From Larus michahellis (taxonomy: Eukaryota > Chordata > Aves > Charadriiformes > Laridae): a stretch of 64,000 bases of DNA. The notes beneath the pieces are model-generated. The model made no database searches. It was not told the DNA's origin and saw only the letters and a program-made list of their open reading frames with translations. Within the stretch, counting starts at the first letter, position 1; every line of letters starts with the position of its first letter. The position numbers and the translations under genes were made by a program. The DNA lies in assembly GCF_964199755.1 (NCBI RefSeq), contig NC_133918.1, positions 2,666,001 through 2,730,000 on the forward strand, given 5' to 3'. Positions 48,250-59,398 of the stretch are shown here, piece after piece.

Positions 48250-48512
48250 GTCATCTCATGGAAGGGTTTGGGTGGGAAGAGACCTTAAAGCCCACCCAGT
48301 GTCACCCCCTGCCCTGGGCAGGGACACCTCCCACCAGCCCAGGTTGCTCCAAGCCCCGGCCAACCTGGCCTTGAACCCCTCCAGGGATGGGGCAGCCACA
48401 GCTTCTCTGGGCAACCTGGGCCAGGGGCTCACCTCCCTCACAGCAAACAATTTCTTCCTGAGATCTCACCTCAATCTCCCCTCTTCCAGTTCAAAGCCAT
48501 TGCCCAAAGTCC
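48250..48512 (-). mobile_element. CR1 LINE 3' fragment, minus sense
   Basis: Reads from CATGGAAGGGTTTGGGTGGG through CCTGCCCTGGGCAGGGACAC and CTCCAGGGATGGGGCAGCCA to CAATCTCCCCTCTTCCAG. This is the reverse complement of the CR1 end of ORF2 and 3' UTR. Point changes suggest moderate age. Confidence 0.93.
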
Positions 48513-51500
48513 TGGCACATCCCTGTGAGATGCCCAGATGGGCATCCTTTTCAGGTACCCAGACGTGCATCCTGCTCAGGCTCCTTTTGCAGCTGCAACC
48601 AGGAAATGCTGGAAAAGCAAAGGGAAATGTCCAGGCTCTGCTCACAGCTCGCTGTCAGCCGGCAGGACATCAGCTTGGGGCCGGTTTAAACCCTGGTGGA
48701 TCAATGACAGCTTGACTGGTCAAGAGGAGGCAGCCAAGCCAAACACGAGCAACTCCCAAACCTCTTCCACGTGCCAGAGGCTCCCTGTTACGCTCTGGAT
48801 TTCACTGCCTTGTGGTTTTAGGCAGAAGGTGCTGGTACCAACCCTGCCAGATACAGCAGGGCGAGGTGTGGGGACAACCAGCCAGGCTGACCTTTGGGCT
48901 CTTAGCAAACACTGCGGGATAGATGGAAACTACATATCACTAACCGTATTACACACGTCATTAGGAAAACGTTAGTTAAAAGATGCAAATTGTACCAGGC
49001 TGTGCTTCCTGAGCGCTCTGCAAAGCCTTTGCACCGTCATGTGCTTTTGCTGCGCCTCTAATGGCTTCGACGCTTTCTTGGGCACGTTTGCTCCTGTTCC
49101 ATTGAGGCTGGTTTGCATTAAATTGTTTGTTTAGCAGCTACTGGGGTTTTGGCAGGACGGCTGTTGCCTTCTGCGGGTTGCGGAGCAGGAGGGTGTCATG
49201 CGATGCGGTTTTGCAGCGCAGCCAGGCACGTCAAGGTGAAGCCTCGTCGTTTCAGAGAGAAGACCCACAGCACCCATCGCTGCTGCTCGCCCTGCTGGTC
49301 CCACCATCTCACAGCACCCTGTGGGCTCCGGCCAGGTGGTCTTTGTGGCGGGGGCGCCTCTGTGGCTCCTGCCGGGGCCATGGGGACCTGGGGCAACCAT
49401 GGGCCAGGCTCTGTAGACCGCTCCTGGGAAGGTCTCCCGATGGAGCAAGGTCACCCAGATCCCAGACCCCCAGTGAAACCCTCCAGACCTGACGTGCGCT
49501 AAAGAAAACAACGCCAGCATATTAATGCTTGCAAAAACAAACACTGGGAAGACAGGAGAAGGAGTGAGCCAGCCATTAAGGGAGCGCTGAGCCTCTCCTC
49601 TCTAAAACTCCAATCCCTCCATTTCCTAGGGCCATTCCCTCCCGGAGCACCCCATGCCAAGAGCAGCCTCTGCAGACGTCTTCAGCTGTGCCCTGGCAGG
49701 TCTGTCCCGGAAGGGCTTGCTTTCATAGGGGCACCTACACCCCTCCCAAAGCCAGATTTGTCTCTTTTTTGTGGTCTCTACAGCATCTCCAGCACTCACA
49801 TTGCAACGCAGCATCCTGATTTCCAACAGGACAAAGCTGTGCTTGGATGGGAGAGAAGCCACCACCAAGGGAGACACGGCATGGCCATGGGAGATGCTGC
49901 AGCACAATGTACCTCCTGGGGCCTTGCAAGGGTTCTCACCTCTCCTTCTCAACACTTCTCATTATTATTATTTTTCTTTTTAATTTTAGGTGAGGTCAGC
50001 AACTGATTTTACGTGGTTCCTGAGCCCAAGTGCAATCAGACTAACGTTGCAGCCGGTGGCAGCTGGAAGAGGTTAGCCCCGGCACGCATGTTGGCATGGT
50101 GTTCCTCCATGCTTAGGAAGAGGAGGTGGTGGAAACGTGTATTCAGCCCAGTCACCCTTGGAGCGCTCGTGGCACCAGGTCCTGCAGAGAGGCACGTCTG
50201 AGTGTGTCCCTGGGTGTGCAATTCACCGTGGGACTGGGTGGCAGGTCCAGAATGACAGCAGAGGTGGCTGGGGAGAGGATGAAGGAAATCCCAACATCCC
50301 ACGGCAAAGAAAGCAGCCGATGAGCGGCACAAAAGATCCATGCACTGTACCCAACTTCATCCCAAGGTAATGCTTTGCCAGAGCCAGAGTTTCTTGCTGA
50401 GCTGGCTGAGGATGGTGGGGTGGTGAAGGTCAGAAGGGACATCTGGAGGTGACGGATCCAAACCCCCGTGGCGGGCAGATCCTCGCTTAGGTTGGTCAGG
50501 GCCTTATCCTGGGGAGTTTTGACCATCTCCAAAGTTGCCCGGCCTCTCTGGGAAGTGGCCGGGAAGGGCTGATGGAGGAGTGGCTGAGTTAGTCCTGGCT
50601 CCAGCGACTGCCTGGTCCTCAGAAACGCCTGGAGATGGCCCGAGGGTGCCTGCCCATGGCTCTGCCTGCTGCTGCTGAGGACGAAGGACCTGCTTCCCGT
50701 GTCCAAGCAGGCGGGAGCCGGGGGCTTCAGCCCCTCCACACAGGAACCTGCCGGGTGCAAGCCGATGCTGAGCATATCCCGAGCACGAGCTGCCAGCGCA
50801 GGGTTGGGGGTGCGGATGTGATGGGGAGCACTGGGAAGCTATCTCCACCCCAGTTTGCATCTTTATCTTTAAGGGTGTTTAAAGGGTATTTAAGAGCGTT
50901 TAGGTATGTCTAAGAGCTCACCCTCCTCCCTGGGACTAGACCAGGCAGGGGAGCCCACACAGGAGATGCTCCCGACAGAGTGGTCCCAAAGCTGCCCCGA
51001 GGTGGGTGGCACGGCTGGAGCCGGAGGCGACCCATGGCTTCCCTGCATGTCACCCCACGGCGCCCCTGAGTGCCACCGCTCAGGATTTGCCACCAAGGAG
51101 GAGTCACTGCATGCGGCGAGCTGTGAGCGTTCTCAGCTGCCGGTGGCATGCGGGTGGCGCTCTGCTCACCGGGCTGTGTTGGGGACGAGCCACCGTGCTG
51201 CCATGCGCCTGCCCCATGTCCCGCTCAGACACCCCTGGCGCTGATGCCGTCGTCCTGGGGAGGTGAAGGCCTTTGTGCGGCAGTATCCCCCCAGCTCTGC
51301 ACTGGAGAGGCGTGGGGAAGGGCTGAACATGCCTTGGAGCCCCAGTCCTGCAAGAGGGGTCCCGGAGACGCACAGCTGGATGAAAGCAGGCACATCTGGG
51401 TTGTATTCCCCGCTCGGCTCCGGCCCCGCTGCTGGGGCTGGGCTCCTTCCTGCCCGCTCCAGGCTGCTCCGTTCCCCCCCGCTGAGGCCGGAGGACTTTT

Positions 51501-53561
51501 GGAAGCAGAGACAAGCTTGCTTCCCGTCCTCCGTATATACAGAGCTACCCCTGCAGCCCCAGACTTCTGTGGTGCAGTTGGACCCCATTTGGGGATTATT
51601 ATTGTTTTTGCTTTTGGTTGATTAAATCCAAGCGTGGCTAATGTGCTCGCAGCCCTCCCTTGCTGCCCAGAGCACCGGCACCACTCAACACACCGATCTC
51701 CTCCGGGCAGAGCCGGCGGGTCCCATACGGGCTGGGTCCAGCCCCAAAACTGCCCCAAGGGCTGGGGACGGGCGTTCCTCCTGCTCCGCTCCGGTCAGCC
51801 CTGCCACCCCCAGCACGGCACCCACCGTCCCCAGCAATTTATCTTGGCTTTAATCTGTCCCCAAACCCAAGCAAGTCTCCCCCGTCCAAGCTACCTCCCG
51901 ACCTGTCAGTCAATTCGCTTTATTCTTTGTTTTCTTCCTGGTGCTTTTCCCACAAATATCTGTATAAACAGGATTTCTCTTTCGCAGTTTTCCAATCGGA
52001 ACTCTTCTATTTTGGGATCTTTGTTTGTTTGTTTGTCCTGTGAAATTTGTAATGGTTTCCAGGATAGCTGAAACCTCTCCAGCCCGCAGCGGGGTGCCTG
52101 GGGTGCCCCAGCTGGGCTGCACGTGCCTGCCCCCCCCTGCCCCCCGGCACCCCGGCCGGCACACGCCGCCTGCCCCGACCTGCACCCCTCCGACTTGCAC
52201 AACAGCGAACGGAAGACCCGGATCACATTTCTTCCAAAACCTGCCACAAAACAAACCCAATGCCACTTCTAGGAAACTGGAGAAAGGGAGGGTTTAAGTG
52301 AAATATTTCTGGGCGATGGAAAGAAATCATTACGCTGAGCTTTGCGGTGGTGTCTTGCTGCACCTATTGCCAGTTTCCCACATCAGAAAGCTTCACCCGG
52401 GTCAAAATCTGGGAATACAGCATCCACCGGTGCTTGCAAAGAGGCTGCAGCGAGAGCACAGAGAGGTGGGGGCTGGCTATACCCACGAGCTGGCTGTTAA
52501 CTCTGAAGACTAGTGATGTCAGGGCAAACTGCAGCAAGAACTGTCTTGTTTCTAATTAAGCCCACATGAAGGAGTGATGATACTTTCCGGTTTGTTCTAT
52601 AAACTGAAGTGCCTTTCGGTTGTCATGCCCGAGGTGGCTGCCATTACGCACCTGCGAGGAGCCAGGGGAGCAATGGGGATACTTGAATCGGTGCCGCCGT
52701 CCCTGGGGTGAGGATATGGGGATGAATGAGGCTGGGGAAGTGTTTGTCCCATTAGGAGACAGCTGACAAGTGGAAAAGGTAAAGCAGGGGGATGTCCCTG
52801 GCCCTTTTCGAGCATCCCCGCCAAGGCCCCGAGGTGCACAAGCGTCAGCCGTGGGTGCTGCCATGGCCCTTCCCACCAAGGAATTCGGTTCCCCCCCGAG
52901 ACGGGGCCACCACAGGGCAGCCAGGACAACCCCTCTGATCTCGGCTAGGCTGAGGGACAGCAGCCCTTTGAGTGTGCCGAGTCCTGGATTTGCCTTAAAT
53001 TAAAAGTTGTTTCTTGTGGGATTTAAATTCCTTGACATTGCTCTCTGTATAGCTGACCTGGATTTATTTATTATTAGAAATAACTTCTCCCAACTTTGCC
53101 ATATTAGAGCATCACCGCAGCCGGGGCTGGGCACAGGAGCTTGGAGCTGGGGTGTTTGTCACCCCAGTCCCTCATTGTCCCCAACCCTGTCCGAGCCCTG
53201 CGTGGCCAGGACAAATTGCAAGGATCCGTTCCATGTTTGCGTGCCAAGGCTGGGAAAGCCCATCGTCTCTGGGCTGCGCCAAACTCTTTCTTTCTCTTCT
53301 GCAAACCAAGAAGTTGCCAGAGAAAAGAAACCTTTGGGATTAGATAAAGTGATACAAATGAAAAATAAAACACCCTGCACATGAAGAGCATTAGTTTTTA
53401 ACTGATAATGTCGTGTAATTTAATAAGAATCTTTTGGGGAATGTGATGCACTCCTGGGATTTTTAGCTTTGACCAACACAAACGGCAAAGTTTCAGTTTA
53501 TCTGAATGTACCCTTTTTTTGACTGGGACGAGGGTTGTGATTAATGGAGCAGGAGCAACTT
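48513..53561. other. Intergenic stretch with one old CR1 fragment
   Basis: Besides the diverged CR1 at 50,418-50,560 there is a C-rich patch at about 52,120-52,170 and an AT-rich 1-kb segment to the right. No coding gene is recognised; the many open frames overlap on both strands. Confidence 0.55.
50418..50560 (-). mobile_element. Old CR1 LINE fragment, minus sense
   Basis: GTTGGTCAGGGCCTTATCC, GAGTTTTGACCATCTCCAAAG and GGCCTCTCTGGGAA correspond to an older CR1 subfamily (GTTGCTCAGGGCCTTGTCCA and so on). The left end is hard to place. Confidence 0.75.
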
Positions 53562-53998
53562 AATGATCAGAGGGCTGGAGCACCTCTCCTATGAGGACAG
53601 AGTGAGAGAGTTGGGGTTGTTCAGTCTGGAGAAAAGAAGGCTCCGAGGAGACCTTATAGTGGCCCACCAGTATCTTAAGGGGGCCTCCGAGAAAGCTGGG
53701 GAGGGACATTTTAGGATGTCGGGTAATGGCAGGACTAGCGGGAATGGATTAAAACCGGAGATGGGATGATTCAGCCTGGACGTTAGGGAGAAGTTCTTCA
53801 CCATGAGGGTGGTGAGACACTGGAACAGGTTGCCCAGAGAGGTGGTAGAAGCCCCATCCCTGGAAGTTCTTAAGGCCAGGCTGGATGGGGCTCTGAGCAA
53901 CCTGATCTAGTGGGAGGTGTCCCTGCCCAGGGCAGGGGGGTTGGAACTAGATGGTCTTTAAGGTCCCTTCCAACCCTAACAACTCTATGATTCTATGA
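53562..53998 (+). mobile_element. CR1 LINE copy A, 5'-truncated, plus sense
   Basis: Begins in the last part of CR1 ORF2 (reads [20 protein letters not shown] and KRRLRGDL), with frame breaks after about 65 codons. It then covers the 3' UTR with GAAGTTCTTCACCATGAGGG and CTGGAACAGGTTGCCCAGAG, and ends in the tandem 3' motif CTATGATTCTATGA. Copy B follows directly. Confidence 0.95.
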
Positions 53999-54965
53999 CT
54001 TGGAGGCCTGTAACCCGTGGTGTCCCCCAGGGGTCAATCCTTGGACCAGTGTTGTTTAACGTATTCATCAATGACCCGGACGAGGGGACAGAGTGTCTGC
54101 TCAGCGAGTTCGCTGATGATACCAAACTGGGAGGGGTGGCTGACACCCCAGAGGGCCGTGCTGCCATCCAGCATGACCTGGACAGGCCGGAGAGCTGGGC
54201 AGAGAAGAACCTCATGAGGTTCAACAAGGACAAGTGTAGGGTCCTGCACCTGGGGAGGAAGAATGTCAGGCACCAGTATAGGTTAGGGGTGGACCTGCTG
54301 GAAAGCAGCTCTGAAGAAAAGGATCTGGGGGTCTCGGTAGACAGTAAATTATCCATGAGCCAGCAGTGTGCCCTTGTCGCCAAGAAGGCCAATGGAATTG
54401 TGGGCTGCACAGGGAAGAGTGTGGCCAGCGGGTCAAGGGAGGTCATTCTCCCCCTCTGCTCTGCCCTGGTGAGGCCACAGCTGGAATACTGTGTCCAGTT
54501 CTGGGCTCCCCAGTTCAAGAGAGACAGGGAACTGCTGGAGAGAGTCCAGCGTAGGACAACAAAGATGACTGAGGGGTTGGAGCATCTCCCTGATGAGGAG
54601 AGGCTGAGAGAGCTGGGACTCTTTAGCCTGGAGAAGAGAAGGCTGAGGGGAGACCTTATGAATGTTGACAAGTACCTAAAGGGTGGGTTTAAGGAGGATG
54701 GAGCCAGACTCTTTTCAGTGGTTCCCAGCAACAGGACGAGGGGTAACGGGCATAAGCTGGAACATAGGAAGTTCTGACCAAATATGAGAAAAACTTTATG
54801 GTGAGGGTGACAGAGCCCTGGAACAGGCTGCCCGGCGAGGTTGTGGAGTCCCCTTCTCTGGAGGCAGCCCTGAGTGATGTGCTCTGGGCAATGCTGCTTT
54901 AGCAGGGGAGTGGGACAACTCCAGAGGTCCCTTCCAACTCTGAAAAATTCCGTGATTCCATGATT
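53999..54965 (+). mobile_element. CR1 LINE copy B, with open C-terminal part of reverse transcriptase
   Basis: A 5'-truncated CR1 of a different subfamily from copy A, judged by its 3' end (CTCCAGAGGTCCCTTCCAAC, GTGATTCCATGATT). The frame at 53,995-54,777 is open for about 260 codons. It shows the reverse-transcriptase block [14 protein letters not shown], the catalytic FADD at 54,109-54,120, the [12 protein letters not shown] region and the C-terminal RRLRGDL block. Domains upstream of the palm and the endonuclease are missing, so it cannot move by itself. CR1 is a non-LTR retrotransposon. Confidence 0.96.
54109..54120 (+). pseudogene. Catalytic FADD codons of the truncated CR1 reverse transcriptase
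   Basis: FADD within [11 protein letters not shown], the polymerase palm motif of non-LTR reverse transcriptases (F/YxDD). It marks the reading frame in copy B; the protein lacks its N-terminal half. Confidence 0.9.
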
Positions 54966-55338
54966 CAGGCATCTCCAGCAAAGCAGGTGACTGGTCCCAA
55001 GACGCTGGGAGCTGTGGGGCTGTGCAGCCAGGCTCATTTCTGTGCTCCGCCTGAGCTGAGCTAGTACCTGGCGTGGGGACCACGTGTGCGGTGTGGGTGA
55101 ATCCAGTCTAACAATTTGGTTCTCACACAGAAAGCGCAAAAATACCCGTCGTGCCCAGACACATCTTCATCGGCATCGATCTCCAGCTCTCGGTGCGTCC
55201 TCGGTCTGCAAAGCAGGTGTGGGAAAAGCCCTGATGAAAAGCAAGAGATTCCTGTGCCGCAAAGCCGTTGACAGCCACAGCGTGCCCCTGATGAGACCGC
55301 TCCGAGAGGTGACTTAAATGATGCCCTCAATTAACACG
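54966..55338. other. Spacer between CR1 copy B and the minisatellite
   Basis: I see no gene, repeat or clear regulatory motif. Confidence 0.5.
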
Positions 55339-55340
55339 GA

Positions 55341-55508
55341 AGGGATGCTTCCTGCGGCCGGGGGTTTGGGTACCACTATGGGGAGGGATGCTCCCTGTGA
55401 CAGGGGGGTTTGGGTGCCGCTATGGGGGGGATGCTCCCTGTGACAGGGGGGTTTGGGTACCACTATGGGGAGGGATGCTCCTTGCAGCCAGGGGGTTTGG
55501 GTACAGCT
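55341..55508. repeat. 44-bp minisatellite, almost four copies
   Basis: Units of AGGGATGCTCCCTG, TGACAGGGGGG, TTTGGGTACCACTATGGGG; the TTTGGG anchor falls at 55,365, 55,409, 55,452 and 55,496. Minus-strand frames here give a repeated peptide, a result of the tandem array. Confidence 0.95.
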
Positions 55509-55779
55509 GCGAGGAGAGTTTTGGGCACTGGGACCGGGCTGGTCGCTGCCCACAGCGAGCCCTGCGTGGTCGGTGCCTCCCCGGCAGGTTGAAGCCTCCG
55601 GTCCGCACAACCCCCCGCGGGCACCGGCTCCAGAGGCAGCACCGAGAGGGGCCGGGGGTCGGGAACCGGGGGAGCAGAACCGGGGCTCCGGGCTGGGTAG
55701 CACCGGGGATGCGGGGCAGGACCGGGGCTCCGGGGGCCGGGAACTGGCGGAGCGGATGATGCCAGGGGCAGTACCGGGG

Positions 55780-55890
55780 GCGTCCGGGCTGGTAGCACCG
55801 GGGGTGCGGGGCAGGACCGGGGGGGTCCGGGGGCTTCCGGGCTGGTAGCACCGGGGATGCGGGGCAGGACCGGGGGGGTCCGGCTGCGCC
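55780..55890. repeat. GC-rich tandem repeat, about 53-bp unit
   Basis: The segment GTAGCACCGGGG, then TGCGGGGCAGGACCGGG and GGTCCGG, recurs at 55,792 and 55,845. A diverged copy lies further left at 55,697. Confidence 0.8.
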
Positions 55891-55892
55891 CG

Positions 55893-55920
55893 GGCGGGGC
55901 GGGGCGGGGCGGGGAGGGGC
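55893..55920. promoter_or_regulatory. Tandem GC boxes (Sp/KLF sites)
   Basis: Repeated GGGGC units give at least three overlapping GGGCGG sites about 440 bases upstream of the splice donor at 56,338. Confidence 0.65.
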
Positions 55921-56178
55921 CGGGCAGGCCCCGTCGGCTCCGCTGCCAGAAGCGGCCGGTGCCTCCTCCGGGGGAGCCGCGGAGGCGCCTGGCTGCGGGG
56001 CGCGGGCGGGACCGGCACCGGGACGGGCCTGGGACGGGACGGAGCGGGGCTGGAGCGGCACCGGAGCGCAGCCCGGTTCGGGACCGGCGGAGGCGGGGGA
56101 ACCGGCCGGCTCCAAACCCGCCCCCCGCCGCGGGGAGGAGGCGGTGGCCGAGCCCCCCCGCGCCGCGCTCCAGCTGCG

Positions 56179-56242
56179 CCGTGCCGAGTCCCGCCGTGCC
56201 AGACCCCGCCGTGCCGACCCCCGCCGTGCCGGACCCCCGCCG
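56179..56242. repeat. 15-bp GC-rich tandem repeat, four copies
   Basis: Units GTGCCGAGTCCCGCC with small changes; GTGCC recurs at 56,181, 56,196, 56,211 and 56,226. It lies within the candidate leader exon. Confidence 0.85.
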
Positions 56243-56257
56243 CTCCGCCTCTCGCCC

Positions 56258-56311
56258 ATGGCGGCCCCCGGCCCCACGCGTGTCCCGGCCCCGCCACGGA
56301 GCCGTCGCTGA
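56258..56311 (+). other. Short upstream ORF in candidate 5' leader
   Basis: ATG GCG with G at +4 (a fair start context), 17 codons (MAAPGPTRVPAPPRSRR) and a TGA, ending 26 bases before the splice donor. If the exon is real this would be a translation-control uORF; the peptide resembles nothing I know. Confidence 0.35.
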
Positions 56312-56337
56312 GCGCTGCGCACCGGCCCGGCGTCCAG

Positions 56338-56344
56338 GTAAGCC
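56338..56344 (+). other. Consensus 5' splice donor, end of candidate non-coding exon 1
   Basis: CGTCCAG followed by GTAAGCC. The exon would run from an unknown start in the CpG island to 56,337. No acceptor partner can be fixed in the window. Confidence 0.5.
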
Positions 56345-59300
56345 CCGCGGGCGGCCCCGACCCCCGGCCCCGGGCACCTGCCCGCCCCCGGGACCGACCC
56401 TGCCCTTCGCCCGGCGGTGCGGGGCCGGGGGGCGGCTCCGGGAGTCCCGGCGGAGCCCCTTTTCCCCGGGGGGGACCGGCCGAGCGCGGTGGGGTCGGAT
56501 GCTGTCACCCCGCAAACGGGGCAGAATCGCGTCCTTTGGGCTTCCTGGGAGGATGCGAGGAGAGGGGAGAGCCAGGATCGGGCCCCCGGCCGCCCACCGC
56601 CCGCTCGGTGTCGGGGCGGCCTTTGCAGCCGCCGAAGGAGTTTGCTTCATACTTGGAGACCGTCCCGCCACGCAGAAACACAAACACGGCGAGGGACAGC
56701 TCAGGGTGCAGTTTGTTCACAGGAGGGGGGGAAAATGCGTCCTGTCTAAATATTAGTTTAAGAAACGGAAGGATCTACGGCCGGGCTCTGTCTGCATCTG
56801 CAACCCCGTCACCTTCTCCCCGCTCCAGCCGCCAGCTTTCGGCCACCGCCGGGCTGTGGTAATAATATATCCAGAGCTTAGCAGGGGCTGGGAGGCGAAT
56901 TTCACCCCGGCGTCAAGGGAGGGAATTTCCCACTCTTGCTGCGGTCTGTACGAAGGCTTTAAAAAAACAACCTAGACCTCGGATGTCTTTATTGCACATA
57001 TATGGTAGCTTGTAGCCAGCACTGATTTAAATCCTATCGTTGCTTCGGGAGCCAATCCGCAATTAGGCGCTGGGTCGAGGACATGGTTTATCGCAGCAGG
57101 AGAAAGGACTGATGGCTGTTGGAAGCAGCGTGGGAGTCATGGGCGTGTGCTGAAGTCCCGGGTCTGAAGGCAGGATCATCCGTGGATCCCAAATTCACAC
57201 TCCCACCTTTGTGGGTGCTGCTAGATTTAATGGCAGAAGCGGCTGGGATGCTGCATGGCAGAGGGCAGAGAAATCAAGTAGGGAAGGGGGGCTTTCTGAA
57301 AGATTTTAGGAGGCTTGAGCACTTGGTTTTGGTTTTTTTAGCTGTTGGGTTTAACTGGGCCTTTGGTTCAGACCCAAATCCACCCGCTGCGGCAGTGGCT
57401 CCAGGTTGCACAGCAGAGCTAGAGATGCTGCACGTGAGATTTGCTGTGGGCTGTGGCAGTGCCCCAGTGTGAGCATCCTCGGTGTCACCACGCAGCTGCC
57501 CATCAGCCGGTGGCAGGCTGCGGGCTCATCCTGCGCCTCCGGGGACGGAGGGCTGGGCTGGCAGGGGGGGAAATGAGATGTAGAAACGATCTCGAAGTGT
57601 TTTCTGTCCTTGTCCAGCTCGTGTCCTGCCTGGAGGAAGGAGCAGAGGAGGTGCAGCGCATCCCGATGCCGGGAATGCTGGGCTGTCCCTCCCGCTCCGC
57701 AGTCGGTCTGCGCGCGGTTGCAGCTCCTTCGCCGCAGGATTCGGCACCGGGGCCAGGCTCCTCCTGGGCTGCACGGCCACGGGATTTGCAAGGGCAAGCG
57801 GAGAGCCCAGCACCTTCCAGGCCTTGTGGCATCCAGTCCCGGGGCTGTGAATAGGAGGAGCTGGTCCAGCCTGCTGTGACGCAGCTGGAGGACGCGTGCG
57901 CTGCCCTGGTGTCCCTGCTCCCTGGGAGGTGGGCACCCCTGGGTGGGCTGGGGGGGTGCTGGGTGCCGGAGCAGAGCTGGCTGCGGCTGCACTGGGTGCC
58001 CTCCCACGGTGCAGACGTGAATCGCAGCTCTCGGCTCGGCCACGTCCCCGCTCTCCCAGCGAAACGCCTCTCCTAGGGCTGCCCTTGGGCTGCTCTCCCC
58101 ATGGCCGTGCCAGGCTGGGGGGCACCAGGCCGTGCTTTGCAGGTTGATTTCCACCTTTGGGGGACTGCAAGGTAGGATCTAAGATTTGCAATATCCATAT
58201 TTTGAGGTCAAGGTACTTTTCATGTGGCCCTAAACACAGCCCAGGCAGCAGTGTGGCCAGAGCAGGTGTCGCCTCGGCTGTCCCCAGCGCAGCGTGCCGT
58301 GCACACGCCTGGTGCGGTGGCATTCGGAACGCAGGGCAGGCAGCTCCCGGTCCAGGAGAACCCCATCCTGAGCCACACCGTGCCCACGCAGGGGTGGGCT
58401 TGGTGGGTCCCAGAGAGCCATCAGCAGCCTGTTGATGTCAATCCCTTCCTACAGAGCATCTCAAGGTACCCAGCGGGGCCGAGCCTCGGCGGAGAGGGAG
58501 ATGCTGAGAGGAGGGAGGCTCCAGCAGCCCCGCGCAGGTGCCCATTGCAGTAGCGCAGCTCAGGGCTGGCGTGTGTTTTACTGATGTGGGTTGGTTGGTT
58601 GGGTTTTTTTTAACCCTGGTGCCACAGGCAATTTCATTGCTGGTCTAAGCTAAAGCACATGCGTACAATCCCACTTCCAGGACCCTTGCTAAGCCTGGCT
58701 GGGGCATGTGGTCCCGCTCTGGCAGCTCCCAGGGCTCGGTGCGCGTAGGGAAGGGGTGAGGACCCAGGTACCAGCCGGCCCCTCCGATCCCACCGTGCCA
58801 GGCATCGCTGGGCATCCCAGGAGAGCTGCCGCAGCGATGCACCCATGGGGTGGACCGGTCCCGCGGTCAGGGTGAGCAGTCAGGTCCAGCCCCACCATTA
58901 GCTGGACAGGAGAAATCCCACCTGACCCAGCTTTTACTGGGATTTGGCCAGTTTGGAGTAGTCTTTCCCCATGAAACTTGGAGGAGAGGAAGAGAACCCC
59001 AGACTTGCTCCCTCCTGGTTGTGCCGGGCATGCTGCAGAGATGCTCTCGTGTGAAGGAGCATCCCGGGAGCGCAGGAACAAAGCGACCCCCTCTGCGATC
59101 GCCCTGGGAAGGGAAATGCCGCGAGCAGTTTCATTCCCATTGCTTCTTCGTCACGAAACCCGAAACGGGCTCACTTTGTAACTCAGCATCCAGAGAGCTA
59201 AATTAAAACAATCTATTTGCCACCGCGTTGTTCTCGAACGACGACAAAAAAGCATTTCCTTCCGCAGCTCTTCAAAGGCCATGTTGCCAGCATGTCAGTC

Positions 59301-59368
59301 CCCTAATAAGAAATGCCAGTCGCATCAACGCTGGTTTTCCTGAAGTGTTTTGATTTTGATGGAACCAC

Positions 59369-59398
59369 TTTTTTTTTCTCTTTTTTTTTTTTTTTTTT
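59369..59398. repeat. T-rich tract
   Basis: About 30 bases of T with a CTC interruption. Confidence 0.9.

Larger units (their letters stand above)
55560..56700. promoter_or_regulatory. CpG island with GC boxes, candidate promoter of a rightward gene
   Basis: Over 1 kb of very high GC and CpG, with tandem GC boxes (GGCGGGGCGGGG, 55,893-55,920), GC-rich tandem repeats and a consensus splice donor at 56,338. No TATA is seen. In mammals the head-to-head neighbour of DUS3L is NRTN, so this may be the NRTN promoter; this is synteny from memory, not sequence proof. Confidence 0.6.

Noticed and set aside
53985-55139. Minus-strand frame of 384 codons
   Set aside because: It is the antisense of the two CR1 copies.
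55314-56683. Minus-strand open frames of 327-406 codons over the right CpG island
   Set aside because: Three overlapping frames are open at once, as happens in very GC-rich DNA; the peptides are Pro/Arg/Gly-rich and follow the tandem repeats. No domain is seen.
57351-58323. Two overlapping minus-strand frames of about 265 codons
   Set aside because: They overlap in different frames and look like chance GC-rich frames without domains.
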